A stretch of DNA of 64,000 nt from Brenneria izadpanahii (GCF_017569925.1 NZ_CP050854.1:2232001-2296000), one strand, 5' to 3'; shown: positions 19,046-29,292, counted from the first letter of the stretch. Notes: generated by a model from the letters alone, not told the origin. Program-made: numbers and translations.

Positions 19046-20269
19046 ATGAAGGCGAAACCGGTAAACCGGAGTTTGATTGTTTTAGGCACCATCATTACGC
19101 AAATGGGGCTTGGTACTATTTATACCTGGAGTTTATTCAACCAGCCGCTCGTTGATAAATTCGGCTGGTCGCTGGGCTCTGTGGCCGCCACGTTTTCAAT
19201 CACCAGCTTCAGTCTGGCCGTGGCGACGCTGTTCGCCGGTAAATTTCAGGAGCGTATCGGTATTCGCCGCTTGATTATGTTCGCGGGGATTGCCCTGGGG
19301 TTAGGGCTGATGGCCAGTTCCGCCGCGTCGTCGATTACGCTTATCTACATTTTAATGGGCGGCGTGGTCGGCTTTGCCGATGGCACGGGATACATCACTA
19401 CGCTCTCCAACCTGATTAAGTGGTTTCCCGATCGCAAAGGCCTAATCGCCGGCATCTCCGTCGGCGCTTTTGGTACAGGCAGCCTGCTGTTCAAATATGT
19501 TAATCACTTTCTGATTGCCAACGTCGGCGTTTCAGACGCTTTTTTTTACTGGGGAATCATTGTGATGACAATGATTATTATCGGCGGCGCGCTGCTGAGG
19601 GAACCCGGTTTGAACGCCGAGGAAAACGCTTCTTCGTCTCAACATCGCGCTCATGATTTTTCACTGGGTGAAATGTTGGCGACGAAAGAGTCCTACCTGT
19701 TGTTTATCGTCTTTCTCACCGCCTGCATGAGCGGCTTGTATCTGATCGGCGTAGTCAAAGATATCGGCGTTCAGATGGCCGGTATGAGTATGGAAACGGC
19801 GGCGAATGCGGTTTCCGCGATTGCCGTCTTCAACACCATAGGACGTATTGTTCTGGGGGCGATTTCAGACAATATGGGGCGTTTGCGCGTAATTTCCTTT
19901 ACCCTGCTGGTGACTGCGCTGGCCGTTTCCGTTATGACCTTCCTGCCGCTTAATCCCATGCTGTTCTTTGCTTGCGTAAGCGCGATCGCTTTCTGCTTCG
20001 GCGGCAATATCACCGTATTCCCGGCCATTGTCGGCGATTTTTTCGGCCTGAAAAACCACAGCAAAAATTACGGCGTGATCTATCAAGGGTTCGGCATCGG
20101 CGCGCTTTCTGGCTCGTTCATTGCCGCACAGTTAGGGGGCTTTCAGGCAACCTTTACGGCGATTATTATTATGTCGGTGGCGTCTTTACTGATCACTCTG
20201 TGGATAAAGCCGCCAAAACAACAAGATACTTCATCAATGAGCGTAACAATGGCGCATGCGCAAAGCTGA
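19046..20269 (+). CDS. yhjX: OFA-family MFS transporter, YhjX-like (pyruvate-inducible)
   Basis: A 407-residue 12-TM major facilitator. It starts at ATG 19046 behind GGGGGG. The segments LGTIITQMGLGTIYTWSLFN, GFADGTGYITTLSNLIKWFP and FLTACMSGLYLIGVVKDI match E. coli YhjX. E. coli YhjX belongs to the oxalate/formate antiporter family, is induced by pyruvate through YpdAB, and is suspected of moving pyruvate. Here it lies next to pyrSR, whereas in E. coli it is at a distant locus. A terminator follows at 20307. Confidence 0.9.
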   Translation: MKAKPVNRSLIVLGTIITQMGLGTIYTWSLFNQPLVDKFGWSLGSVAATFSITSFSLAVATLFAGKFQERIGIRRLIMFAGIALGLGLMASSAASSITLIYILMGGVVGFADGTGYITTLSNLIKWFPDRKGLIAGISVGAFGTGSLLFKYVNHFLIANVGVSDAFFYWGIIVMTMIIIGGALLREPGLNAEENASSSQHRAHDFSLGEMLATKESYLLFIVFLTACMSGLYLIGVVKDIGVQMAGMSMETAANAVSAIAVFNTIGRIVLGAISDNMGRLRVISFTLLVTALAVSVMTFLPLNPMLFFACVSAIAFCFGGNITVFPAIVGDFFGLKNHSKNYGVIYQGFGIGALSGSFIAAQLGGFQATFTAIIIMSVASLLITLWIKPPKQQDTSSMSVTMAHAQS

Positions 20270-20306
20270 TTGATGAACATAGTCTAATGCCGGGTTATAT
20301 AAGATG

Positions 20307-20332
20307 CGGGAGCCGGGTTGCTCCCGTTTTTT
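20307..20332 (+). terminator. Intrinsic terminator after yhjX
   Basis: CGGGAGC and GCTCCCG pair over a six-base loop and are followed by six Ts. Confidence 0.85.
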
Positions 20333-20448
20333 CGTCTTGACTGTAATATATTTGTTATAAACCGCTGCCGACAACTGCCTCTGCAATAAGCTTTTCTCCT
20401 TATAAAATGTAAAGTTATGTTGATTTAGTAACTGAAAAGTTAAGAATG

Positions 20449-20474
20449 CTTGAAAATGCCGCCGTAGCCCATAC
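20449..20474 (+). promoter_or_regulatory. Candidate sigma-32 promoter of htpX
   Basis: CTTGAAA at 20449-20455 and CCCATAC at 20468-20474 are spaced by 12 bp, near the heat-shock sigma factor consensus (CTTGAAA, then CCCCATNT). They lie about 50 bp upstream of the htpX start. E. coli htpX is known to be heat-inducible and also Cpx-controlled. Confidence 0.65.
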
Positions 20475-20525
20475 GATGTAGGTGTTACAAACTTTTATTT
20501 TTCTGCGAGAGGAAATCAAACTTCT

Positions 20526-21404
20526 ATGATGCGTATTGCGCTTTTCCTGATCACCAACCTGGCGGTGATGTTGGTTTTCGGGCTGATACTCAGCCTGACG
20601 GGAATCCAATCCAGCAGTGTCCAGGGTTTAATGGTAATGGCTGGGCTGTTTGGCTTTGGTGGTGCATTTGTTTCACTGCTGATGTCTAAATGGATGGCAT
20701 TACGATCTGTGGGTGGTGAAGTGATTGAGCAGCCACGGAATGAAACAGAACGCTGGTTGCTGGAAACCGTCCGTTCGCAGTCTCAGCAAGTCGGTATCGT
20801 CATGCCTCAGGTGGCGATTTATCATGCGCCCGACATTAACGCGTTTGCGACCGGAGCACGGCGTGATGCGTCTCTGGTTGCGGTGAGCACCGGGTTGCTG
20901 CAAAACATGAACCGGGATGAGGCGGAAGCGGTTATCGCTCATGAAATCAGCCACGTGGCCAACGGCGATATGGTTACCATGACCCTGATTCAGGGGGTGG
21001 TGAACACCTTCGTTATCTTCATTTCCCGGATCATTGCTCAGGTTGCTTCCGGTTTTCTGTCCGGTAACCGGGATGAAGGTGGAAACGGCGGCAATATGAT
21101 GGTCTATTTCGCCGTTGCAACGGTACTGGAACTGGTATTCGGTATTCTTGCCAGCATCATTACCATGTGGTTCTCCCGCTATCGCGAGTTCCATGCCGAT
21201 GCCGGTTCGGCGAAACTGGTCGGCCGTGAGAAGATGATCGCAGCCCTGCAACGGTTGAAAACCAGCTATGAGCCGCAGGAAGAAGGCAGCATTCTGGCTT
21301 TCTGTATTAATGGTAAATCCAAGTCGTTCAGCGAACTGTTTATGTCGCACCCTCCGCTGGACAAACGAATTGAAGCATTGCGTTCCGGCGCTTATCTGAA
21401 ATAA
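20526..21404 (+). CDS. htpX: Membrane-bound zinc protease HtpX
   Basis: A 292-residue inner-membrane M48 metalloprotease that helps FtsH in quality control of membrane proteins. Two N-terminal membrane segments precede the zinc motif HEISH (in [15 protein letters not shown]). Two further hydrophobic stretches lie around residues 155-215, and the third zinc ligand is in [12 protein letters not shown]. It is nearly identical in plan to E. coli HtpX (293 aa). Two adjacent ATGs start the gene. Confidence 0.97.
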   Translation: MMRIALFLITNLAVMLVFGLILSLTGIQSSSVQGLMVMAGLFGFGGAFVSLLMSKWMALRSVGGEVIEQPRNETERWLLETVRSQSQQVGIVMPQVAIYHAPDINAFATGARRDASLVAVSTGLLQNMNRDEAEAVIAHEISHVANGDMVTMTLIQGVVNTFVIFISRIIAQVASGFLSGNRDEGGNGGNMMVYFAVATVLELVFGILASIITMWFSRYREFHADAGSAKLVGREKMIAALQRLKTSYEPQEEGSILAFCINGKSKSFSELFMSHPPLDKRIEALRSGAYLK

Positions 21405-21425
21405 CCGTATTTGCCGTTTTCACCC

Positions 21426-21455
21426 AAAGGCCCTTATCGGGCCTTTGTCGTTTTT
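21426..21455 (+). terminator. Intrinsic terminator after htpX
   Basis: AAAGGCCC pairs with GGGCCTTT over a five-base loop, with a T-rich tail (GTCGTTTTT). Confidence 0.85.
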
Positions 21456-21568
21456 ATCCCCCTCATTAATTTTTTCCTCCTTTTTTGTGCTGCCGGGTAA
21501 TGTCATTGAATCTGAAACGATTGATGAAACACGCAGAATGTTTTGCAAAATAAAATCACGATCACGGA

Positions 21569-21592
21569 AAAATGAAACAATGTTTCTATAAT
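21569..21592 (+). promoter_or_regulatory. KdgR-like operator upstream of ogl
   Basis: The segment contains ATGAAACAATGTTTC, a near-perfect palindrome of the KdgR box type (AAATGAAACANTGTTTCATTT). It lies about 165 bp before the ogl start, in the 353-bp htpX-ogl gap. Nothing else in that gap was recognised except the htpX terminator. Confidence 0.8.
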
Positions 21593-21757
21593 GGCGATTT
21601 AACCGGCGTTATCGCATGAAATAGGCCGATCGCCGTTTCGCGGCGATCGTTTATCGTCATAGACGAAACAATTTATAGAAACCGCAGTTTGCAACGCAAC
21701 AGCGTTGGATGCCCGCGCGGCTTCAGATTCTTCATTATTAGTTCTAAGGATTTACGG

Positions 21758-22924
21758 ATGGCCAAAGGTAATAAGATCCCCCTAACGTTTCATACCTATC
21801 AGGATTCGGCGACCGGCGCCGACGTGGTGCGTTTAACCCCGCCCGATGTGATTTGCCACCGCAATTATTTTTATCAGAAATGTTTTACCAATGATGGTAG
21901 TAAGCTGCTGTTCGGCGGCGCGTTTGACGGCCCCTGGAACTACTATCTGCTGGATCTGAAAACCGGGGAAGCCACCCAATTAACCGAAGGCGAGGGCGAT
22001 AATACCTTTGGCGGTTTCTTATCCCCTAACGACGATGCGTTATATTACGTGAAGAATGTACGCAACCTGATGCGCGTCGATCTGAATACCCTGGAAGAGA
22101 AAACGATTTATCAGGTTCCCGATGATTGGGTAGGGTACGGTACTTGGGTCGCGAATTCCGACTGTACCAAAATAGTGGGTATTGAAATTAAAAAGGAAGA
22201 TTGGCAGCCGTTAACCGATTGGAAAAAATTTCAGGAATTTTACTTCACTAACCCCTGTTGCCGCCTGATTCGCGTTGACCTGGCAAGCGGCGAGGCGAAA
22301 ACCATCCTGCAGGAAAACCAGTGGCTGGGGCACCCGATTTATCGTCCCGGCGATGATAATACCGTCGCTTTTTGCCATGAAGGCCCGCACGATCTGGTCG
22401 ACGCCCGCATGTGGTTCATCAATGAAGACGGCAGCAACATGCGCAAGGTGAAAGAACATGAGCGGGGCGAGAGCTGTACGCATGAATTCTGGGTGCCGGA
22501 TGGTTCAGCGATGATCTATGTTTCTTATCATAAGGGGAATCCTCTGCGTTATATTTGCAGCGTCGATCCCGTTACGTTGGAAAACCGCCGATTAACCGTT
22601 ATGCCGGCCTGTTCCCACCTGATGAGTAACTTTGATGGTACATTGCTGGTGGGCGATGGTTCTGATGCGCCGGTCGATGTACAGGATGACGGCGGTTATA
22701 AGATTGAAAACGACCCTTTCCTATACGTTTTTAATATGAAGACCGGCAAACAGCACCGTGTCGCGCAGCACAACACATCATGGGCGGTATTGGAAGGCGA
22801 TCGGCAGGTAACTCACCCACATCCTTCCTTTACGCCGGATAATAAACAGATTTTGTTTACATCCGATGTTGATGGAAAACCCGCGCTTTATCTGGCCCGG
22901 GTTCCGGACTCCGTCTGGCACTGA
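21758..22924 (+). CDS. ogl: Oligogalacturonate lyase (PL22)
   Basis: A cytoplasmic beta-propeller lyase that cleaves unsaturated and saturated di-galacturonate into monomers (5-keto-4-deoxyuronate and galacturonate). From ATG 21758 (AAGGA upstream) it is 388 residues, the size of Dickeya Ogl. The N-terminus MAKGNKIPLTFHTYQDSATG and the repeated GDDNTVAFCHEGPHDLVDAR- and PHPSFTPDNKQILFTSD-type blades match the family. A KdgR-like box lies upstream, and the regulator gene kdgR is directly downstream. It completes the work of PelW on imported oligogalacturonides. Confidence 0.96.
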   Translation: MAKGNKIPLTFHTYQDSATGADVVRLTPPDVICHRNYFYQKCFTNDGSKLLFGGAFDGPWNYYLLDLKTGEATQLTEGEGDNTFGGFLSPNDDALYYVKNVRNLMRVDLNTLEEKTIYQVPDDWVGYGTWVANSDCTKIVGIEIKKEDWQPLTDWKKFQEFYFTNPCCRLIRVDLASGEAKTILQENQWLGHPIYRPGDDNTVAFCHEGPHDLVDARMWFINEDGSNMRKVKEHERGESCTHEFWVPDGSAMIYVSYHKGNPLRYICSVDPVTLENRRLTVMPACSHLMSNFDGTLLVGDGSDAPVDVQDDGGYKIENDPFLYVFNMKTGKQHRVAQHNTSWAVLEGDRQVTHPHPSFTPDNKQILFTSDVDGKPALYLARVPDSVWH

Positions 22925-22973
22925 TTGATATGACATAAAGCGATAGCGCCGCAACTCGAAAGGGGAAAAGAAT

Positions 22974-23005
22974 AAACCGCGCTGCTGGTTACATCGCGGT
23001 TTATT
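22974..23005 (+). terminator. Hairpin after ogl
   Basis: AAACCGCG pairs with CGCGGTTT over a 13-base loop, 50 bp after the ogl stop. The T-tract is weak. Confidence 0.5.
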
Positions 23006-23176
23006 GCTGAGAATTTACTTGCAGCATAATGAGTAAAGCATCTGAACCCAGAAATTCATCAAAGTTATTTGATTATCGTCGTTGCTCCATTGCCATAATC
23101 AAAGTGTTCCCTTTATACTAAAACCAGTGTTCTATTTTTTTTAAAACAAAAAAAACCAAATAGGGTAACGACAAAA

Positions 23177-23968
23177 ATGGCTATTGCAGATTTAGATAAA
23201 CAGCCCGATTCCGTGTCATCTGTTCTAAAAGTTTTTGGTATTTTGCAGGCATTAGGTGAAGAACGCGAAATCGGTATTACCGAGCTTTCACAGCGTGTGA
23301 TGATGTCTAAAAGTACGGTGTATCGATTCTTGCAGACGATGAAATCTTTGGGATATGTGGCGCAGGAAGGCGAATCAGAAAAATATTCGCTGACGCTGAA
23401 GCTGTTTGAGCTTGGCGCGAAGGCATTACAGAACGTTGATTTAATCCGTAGCGCCGATATACAAATGCGGGAGCTTTCGGCCCTCACGCGGGAAACCATT
23501 CACCTAGGCGCGCTGGATGAAGACAGCATTGTCTACATTCATAAAATCGACTCAATGTATAACCTGCGCATGTATTCCCGTATCGGCCGCCGCAATCCGT
23601 TATACAGCACCGCCATCGGTAAGGTCTTGCTGGCCTGGCGCGCGCGCGAAGAAGTTAGCGAAATCCTCGCTAACGTTGAGTTTACCCGCAGCACGCCGCA
23701 TACCCTCTCTTCGCCGGAAGAACTGCTGGTTCAGTTGGATATGGTTCGTGAGCAAGGGTATGGCGAAGATAATGAGGAACAGGAAGAAGGGCTGCGCTGC
23801 ATCGCGGTGCCTGTTTTTGACCGTTTCGGCGTCGTTATCGCGGGCTTAAGTATTTCATTCCCGACCATCCGTTTTTCTGAGGAAAATAAACTCGGATACG
23901 TTGAAATGCTGCATACCGCGGCTAGAAACATCTCCGAGCAAATGGGGTATCACGACTATCCGTTCTAA
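23177..23968 (+). CDS. kdgR: Pectin-degradation repressor KdgR
   Basis: A 263-residue IclR-family repressor. An N-terminal winged helix (about 18-75, including GITELSQRVMMSKSTVYRFL) precedes an effector domain with LYSTAIGKVLLAWRA and EGLRCIAVPVFDR. In soft-rot bacteria KdgR represses pectate lyase, kdgM, tog, kdu and ogl genes and is released by 2-keto-3-deoxygluconate. The sequence and position beside ogl identify it. It is transcribed alone, with a strong terminator downstream. Several candidate KdgR boxes are listed elsewhere in this window. Confidence 0.95.
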   Translation: MAIADLDKQPDSVSSVLKVFGILQALGEEREIGITELSQRVMMSKSTVYRFLQTMKSLGYVAQEGESEKYSLTLKLFELGAKALQNVDLIRSADIQMRELSALTRETIHLGALDEDSIVYIHKIDSMYNLRMYSRIGRRNPLYSTAIGKVLLAWRAREEVSEILANVEFTRSTPHTLSSPEELLVQLDMVREQGYGEDNEEQEEGLRCIAVPVFDRFGVVIAGLSISFPTIRFSEENKLGYVEMLHTAARNISEQMGYHDYPF

Positions 23969-23986
23969 ATTAAGAATATTCTTTAT

Positions 23987-24014
23987 AAACCTGTCCTGGC
24001 GGCAGGTTTTTTTT
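23987..24014 (+). terminator. Intrinsic terminator after kdgR
   Basis: AAACCTG pairs with CAGGTTT, followed by further Ts, 18 bp after the kdgR stop. Confidence 0.85.
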
Positions 24015-24171
24015 ATGGCGTCGTTTCCAGCGGGCATCCTGCAAGCCGTCGCAAAACGCGCAGGAGTGAAATACCGCGCGTTGGGGCATCGGGGATAAAG
24101 CGGCGCTGTCGAACTTACCCAGGGCTTGGTGGTAAGATGGACCATCGTGAGTTGTTGTCTGGCTGATTGTT

Positions 24172-24438
24172 ATGAGCGGAATTGGTGTGAACACATTAGA
24201 AATGCTTTTTGCCGTACTGGTCGCGCTGTTGCTATTGCTGGTTTGGTTTTTTCTCAACCGGGCAAGCGTCAGAGCGAACGAGCAGATTAAACTGTTGCGG
24301 GAGATAGTCGAACAGCAGCAGCAACAGTTGGAGCTGTTGAAACAGCTGACGCCCAAACAGAGCGGCGAGGGCGCGGATAATCCGCAAGAGCAGGATGAAG
24401 TCGCGCTTGATTTTAAAGATATCATCCCTGAGCGGTAA
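24172..24438 (+). CDS. yebO: YebO-like small membrane protein
   Basis: An 88-residue protein with one hydrophobic helix (about residues 10-28, ending LLVWFFLNRAS). A glutamine-rich coiled-coil-like stretch follows (NEQIKLLREIVEQQQQQLEL), then an acidic tail. E. coli YebO has the same plan (INRASSRTNEQIELL). Function is unknown. In E. coli it lies in the mgrB-yebO-yobF-cspC run. Here it follows kdgR, while yobF-cspC lie 35 kb away. Confidence 0.8.
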   Translation: MSGIGVNTLEMLFAVLVALLLLLVWFFLNRASVRANEQIKLLREIVEQQQQQLELLKQLTPKQSGEGADNPQEQDEVALDFKDIIPER

Positions 24439-24446
24439 TGGCGTAT

Positions 24447-24493
24447 GTGCAAACTATCCCGTATCTCTTGCCATGCGGGATAGTTGCACTTTT
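24447..24493 (+). terminator. Intrinsic terminator after yebO
   Basis: AACTATCCCG pairs with CGGGATAGTT. The pairing extends outward (GTGC with GCAC), and a short T run follows. Confidence 0.75.
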
Positions 24494-24509
24494 CGGTTTA
24501 CGCTAACAC

Positions 24510-24944
24510 TCATTCCACTTTTGTTGTTTCCGAGTTACCCGCTTTCGCATTTTCTATTGCCGCACTAGCCAGTTTTTTAAAATCTTCCGTCGAGTGAGTG
24601 GCGCCGGTTACGCCATCGATATTCGCGATATCCTGTTTTTCTATCAGGCTCTGCGGCAGTTTGACGGTATAGATCGCAGGTGAAGTGCCCGTCACCGCCG
24701 CCATCGTTTTACCGTACGCTTCGTCTGAAGTTTTCAGGTGGCCATCTTTCTCGCTGGTATAGTCAAATTTTACCGCCGAAATTTTTCCATCTTGATAGGT
24801 CAGTTCGAGGAATGGTTTCCATCCATGGTCATCAAAATTAGCGGCTTCGGCTTTATAAGTTCCATCTTTAATCACACTGTCTGCAGCAAAAACGGCAACA
24901 GCAAAAACCCCCGTCAGAATGACAGATAACAACTTGATTTTCAT
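24510..24944 (-). CDS. Secreted FMN-binding domain protein
   Basis: A 144-residue protein with a signal peptide (MKIKLLSVILTGVFAVAVFA, cut before ADSV) and one FMN-binding domain. The flavinylation motif DGVTGATHST is intact; in this family the terminal Thr/Ser of (S/D)GATxxT carries FMN attached by ApbE. It would act in the periplasm as a small flavoprotein electron carrier. No partner oxidoreductase or ApbE gene is adjacent. The stretch upstream holds an 8-bp inverted repeat described separately. Confidence 0.85.
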   Translation of the reverse strand: MKIKLLSVILTGVFAVAVFAADSVIKDGTYKAEAANFDDHGWKPFLELTYQDGKISAVKFDYTSEKDGHLKTSDEAYGKTMAAVTGTSPAIYTVKLPQSLIEKQDIANIDGVTGATHSTEDFKKLASAAIENAKAGNSETTKVE

Positions 24945-25280
24945 GTTTTATTTCCTTGAAAAATGAAAGCGACGGCTATGGGTGAAATAGCGTTGACAGA
25001 CTCATCGTTTGCAGGGAGCGCGCTGTAGACTAGCGCGAACTTTAGTTAAATAAAGTGGGCTATTTAACAGATTTGCGTTATTGACACATTTTTTACATGG
25101 TAATAAGAGGGCTGAGTCACACTGTTCGGCTGAGGTTATCTTTTGCTCGCCGCAAACCGCCTTTGGTGAAAACTATTTTTGAAATTCATGCGGGTTAGCG
25201 TTCAATCGCGACTGGTTTTTTTAAAGATCCACGCAAAACAACCGATAGACCTATAAGATCAGATAACTTAGGTCTTTATC
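24945..25280. promoter_or_regulatory. Intergenic promoter region with inverted repeat
   Basis: This divergent gap has no gene. It contains GTTAAATA at 25045-25052 and its exact reverse complement TATTTAAC at 25061-25068, eight bases apart. That looks like a dimeric-regulator operator about 100 bp upstream of the FMN-binding protein gene. The regulator is not identified. Confidence 0.45.
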
Positions 25281-25694
25281 ATGTATAAGAAAATCGGCAT
25301 GGTGTTTTTTACGTTGCTTATCCCATTGTTTCTGACAGGATGCCTGGAGGAAACCCCTCCTGAAAACGTGATGAACAGCAAAATTATCCTGCGATCCGGT
25401 ATTGATGATGTTGACGGTTTTACCGTCAAACAGGTAATCGAGTCTATTCATTATTTAGAAAAATACGGCGATACCAACGTTAGGTGCAGAGGTTGGGAAA
25501 AAGGCAATAACCGCTACACCTACATCTATACCTATGAAAGCGGCGGGATAAGACATACCGTCGTCAGCGATTTCTATCCCCAGGGCGATTACACTATTTT
25601 CCGTAATGCGCAGAACCCTTCGCTTTTAGCCGCCAGACAGGATCTGATGGGATATGCTTCGGTGTATGAGCAGATAGCCAACAGACGGGAATAA
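25281..25694 (+). CDS. Hypothetical lipoprotein
   Basis: A 137-residue protein with a lipoprotein signal (hydrophobic MVFFTLLIPLFLTGC, lipobox LTGC with Cys near residue 21). The mature part has a predicted alpha/beta layout with a conserved-looking WEKGNNRYTYIYTYESGG stretch. I do not recognise the family. It is transcribed alone toward thrS. Anchoring in the outer or inner membrane, facing the periplasm, is expected. Confidence 0.7.
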   Translation: MYKKIGMVFFTLLIPLFLTGCLEETPPENVMNSKIILRSGIDDVDGFTVKQVIESIHYLEKYGDTNVRCRGWEKGNNRYTYIYTYESGGIRHTVVSDFYPQGDYTIFRNAQNPSLLAARQDLMGYASVYEQIANRRE

Positions 25695-25924
25695 GAGCGC
25701 GCCGACTTTCCCGGTCTTATCGGCGGTAATCAATGGCTTTCATGCGCCGATGACCTCTTCTACTTTGCTTTAACACCAGCATTATACGGTGTATTATTGC
25801 CGGGACGTTATCCGTGTCACGCAGGGCACATGTTTGATTTATGTGCCGTCATGTGTACATATTCCGCAGAGTATAGAGGAATAGCATGGGTAATATATTG
25901 AATTTAAATGATAAGTTATTTTGT

Positions 25925-25969
25925 ATGTGATCTTTCGTGTGGGTCACCACTGCAAATAAGGGAATTATA
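25925..25969 (+). promoter_or_regulatory. thrS translational operator (tRNA-Thr-like leader)
   Basis: The leader contains TTTCGTGTGGGTCACCACTG just before the ribosome site. It closely matches the E. coli thrS operator segment that mimics the tRNA-Thr anticodon arm and is bound by threonyl-tRNA synthetase to repress its own translation. Conservation here argues that expression of thrS is intended from ATG 25970. Confidence 0.75.
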
Positions 25970-27897
25970 ATGCCTGTTATTACTCTTCCTGATGGAAGTC
26001 AGCGTCATTACGACCACGCAGTATCCCCCTTGATGTAGCCCTTGATATCGGACCCGGACTGGCAAAAGCCTGTATTGCCGGACGTGTGAACGGCGAACTG
26101 GTGGATGCCAGCGACAAGATTGAAAACGATGCTCAATTAGCCATCATCACTGCGAAAGATGAAGCCGGCCTGGAGATTATCCGTCACTCTTGCGCTCACC
26201 TGTTGGGACATGCCATTAAGCAACTGTGGCCTGATACCAAAATGGCCATCGGCCCGGTGATTGACAACGGTTTCTATTATGATGTTGATCTCGATCGCAC
26301 CCTGACCCAGGAAGATGTCGATCTGCTTGAAAAGCGCATGCATGAGCTTGCCAACAAAGATTATGACGTTATTAAGAAAAAAGTAAGCTGGCAGGAGGCG
26401 CGCGACGTTTTCGCCGCACGGGGCGAGACGTATAAAATAGCCATTCTGGATGAAAATATCAGTCATGACGATCGTCCCGGCTTATATCATCATGAAGAGT
26501 ACATTGATATGTGCCGCGGTCCGCATGTGCCGAATATGCGTTTCTGCCATCATTTCAAACTGCAGAAAACTTCAGGCGCGTACTGGCGCGGCGACAGCAA
26601 AAACAAAATGTTGCAGCGTATTTACGGCACCGCTTGGGCTGATAAAAAACAGCTGAACGCCTATCTGCAACGCCTGGAAGAAGCGGCGAAACGCGATCAC
26701 CGCAAGATCGGCAAGCAGCTCGATCTTTACCATATGCAGGAAGAAGCGCCGGGCATGGTGTTCTGGCACAATGACGGATGGACGGTCTTCCGTGAACTGG
26801 AAGCGTTCGTGCGCATGAAGTTAAAAGCGTATCAGTATCAGGAAGTAAAAGGCCCATTCATGATGGACCGGGTGCTGTGGGAAAAAACCGGGCACTGGGA
26901 CAACTACAAAGACGCGATGTTTACCACCTCGTCTGAAAACCGTGAATACTGCATCAAGCCGATGAACTGTCCGGGCCACGTACAGATTTTCAACCAGGGC
27001 TTGAAATCCTACCGTGATTTGCCGTTGCGGATGGCCGAGTTCGGCAGTTGTCACCGTAACGAGCCTTCAGGTTCGCTGCACGGGCTGATGCGCGTGCGTG
27101 GTTTCACGCAGGATGATGCGCATATTTTCTGTACTGAAGAGCAGATTCGCGATGAAGTTAATAGCTGTATCAAGATGGTGTATGATATGTACAGCACCTT
27201 CGGCTTTGAAAAAATCGTGGTAAAACTGTCCACTCGTCCGGAAAAACGCATCGGCAGCGATGAAATCTGGGACCGTGCAGAGGAAGATCTGGCCGCAGCG
27301 CTGACGGAAAACGGTATTCAATTTGAATATCAGCCGGGCGAGGGCGCGTTTTACGGTCCCAAGATTGAATTTACTTTATATGATTGTTTGGATCGTGCCT
27401 GGCAGTGTGGTACGGTGCAGCTCGACTTTTCATTACCGGGTCGTCTGAATGCCTCTTACGTAGGCGAAAACAACGAACGTCAGGTGCCGGTAATGATTCA
27501 CCGGGCTATCTTGGGATCAATGGAGCGCTTCATCGGTATCCTTACCGAAGAATTCGCCGGCTTCTTCCCAACCTGGTTAGCCCCGGTACAGGCGGTGATT
27601 ATGAATATCACCGATAGCCAGTCTGATTATGTCAGCGAATTGACCAAAAAGTTGCAAGAAGCAGGCATTCGCGTAAAAGCAGACTTGAGAAATGAGAAGA
27701 TAGGCTTTAAAATCCGCGAGCACACTTTGCGGCGTGTTCCCTACATGCTGGTCTGCGGCGATAAAGAGGTAGAGGCGGGAAAAGTTGCCGTCCGTACCCG
27801 CCGAGGCAAAGACTTGGGAAGCATTGACGTTAGTGAAGTAATTAGTAAGCTGCAGCAAGAGATTCGCAGCCGTAGTCTTCATCAATTGGAGGAATAA
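25970..27897 (+). pseudogene. thrS: Threonyl-tRNA synthetase with an apparent one-base frameshift near codon 21
   Basis: ThrS charges tRNA-Thr. From ATG 25970 the frame reads [20 protein letters not shown], identical in plan to E. coli ThrS, but stops at TAG 26036-26038. One G is missing around 26031-26033 (CCCTTGATGTAGCC where CCCTTGGATGTAGCC would encode PLDVA). From there the correct frame runs uninterrupted to 27897 through the TGS remainder, the editing domain ([25 protein letters not shown]), catalytic motifs and anticodon-binding domain. The only late start is GTG 26086, which would lose 39 residues of the TGS domain. Because thrS is essential, a sequencing error or a rescued start is likely. 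The gene would otherwise be 642 aa. Confidence 0.85.
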
Positions 27898-28443
<546 letters not shown>

Positions 28444-28458
28444 GGCATTCAAGTAATT

Positions 28459-28493
28459 AAAACCCGCGCTGCCGTTGCGCCGTGCGGGTTTTG
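28459..28493 (+). terminator. Hairpin between infC and rpmI
   Basis: AAACCCGC pairs with GCGGGTTTT over a 16-base loop, 16 bp after the infC stop. It probably attenuates, rather than ends, the thrS-infC-rpmI-rplT transcript. Confidence 0.7.
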
Positions 28494-28521
28494 TTCGCCT
28501 TATCTGATTCGTTGTAATTAA

Positions 28522-28740
<219 letters not shown>

Positions 28741-28765
28741 GTAACCTTTTTTGAATTTAGAATAA

Positions 28766-29140
<375 letters not shown>

Positions 29141-29150
29141 GCCGGTTGAG

Positions 29151-29174
29151 AGAGGGAGCTTCGCTCCCTCTTTT
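29151..29174 (+). terminator. Intrinsic terminator after rplT
   Basis: AGAGGGAGC pairs with GCTCCCTCT over a TTC loop, followed by Ts. Confidence 0.9.
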
Positions 29175-29292
29175 CGTTTTTAGTCGCTAACGTTCAGATA
29201 AACAAGTATTACTGTTGACATTTAGTGTGTCTCATCTTTCAATAAAGCAGTTTTATTTTCCCGTTTTACGATGACGACAAGGTAACGCAAGT

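Noticed and set aside
24981..25280. Search for MgrB between the FMN-binding protein and the lipoprotein gene
   Set aside because: No frame with a single helix and the expected cysteine pair is present on either strand.
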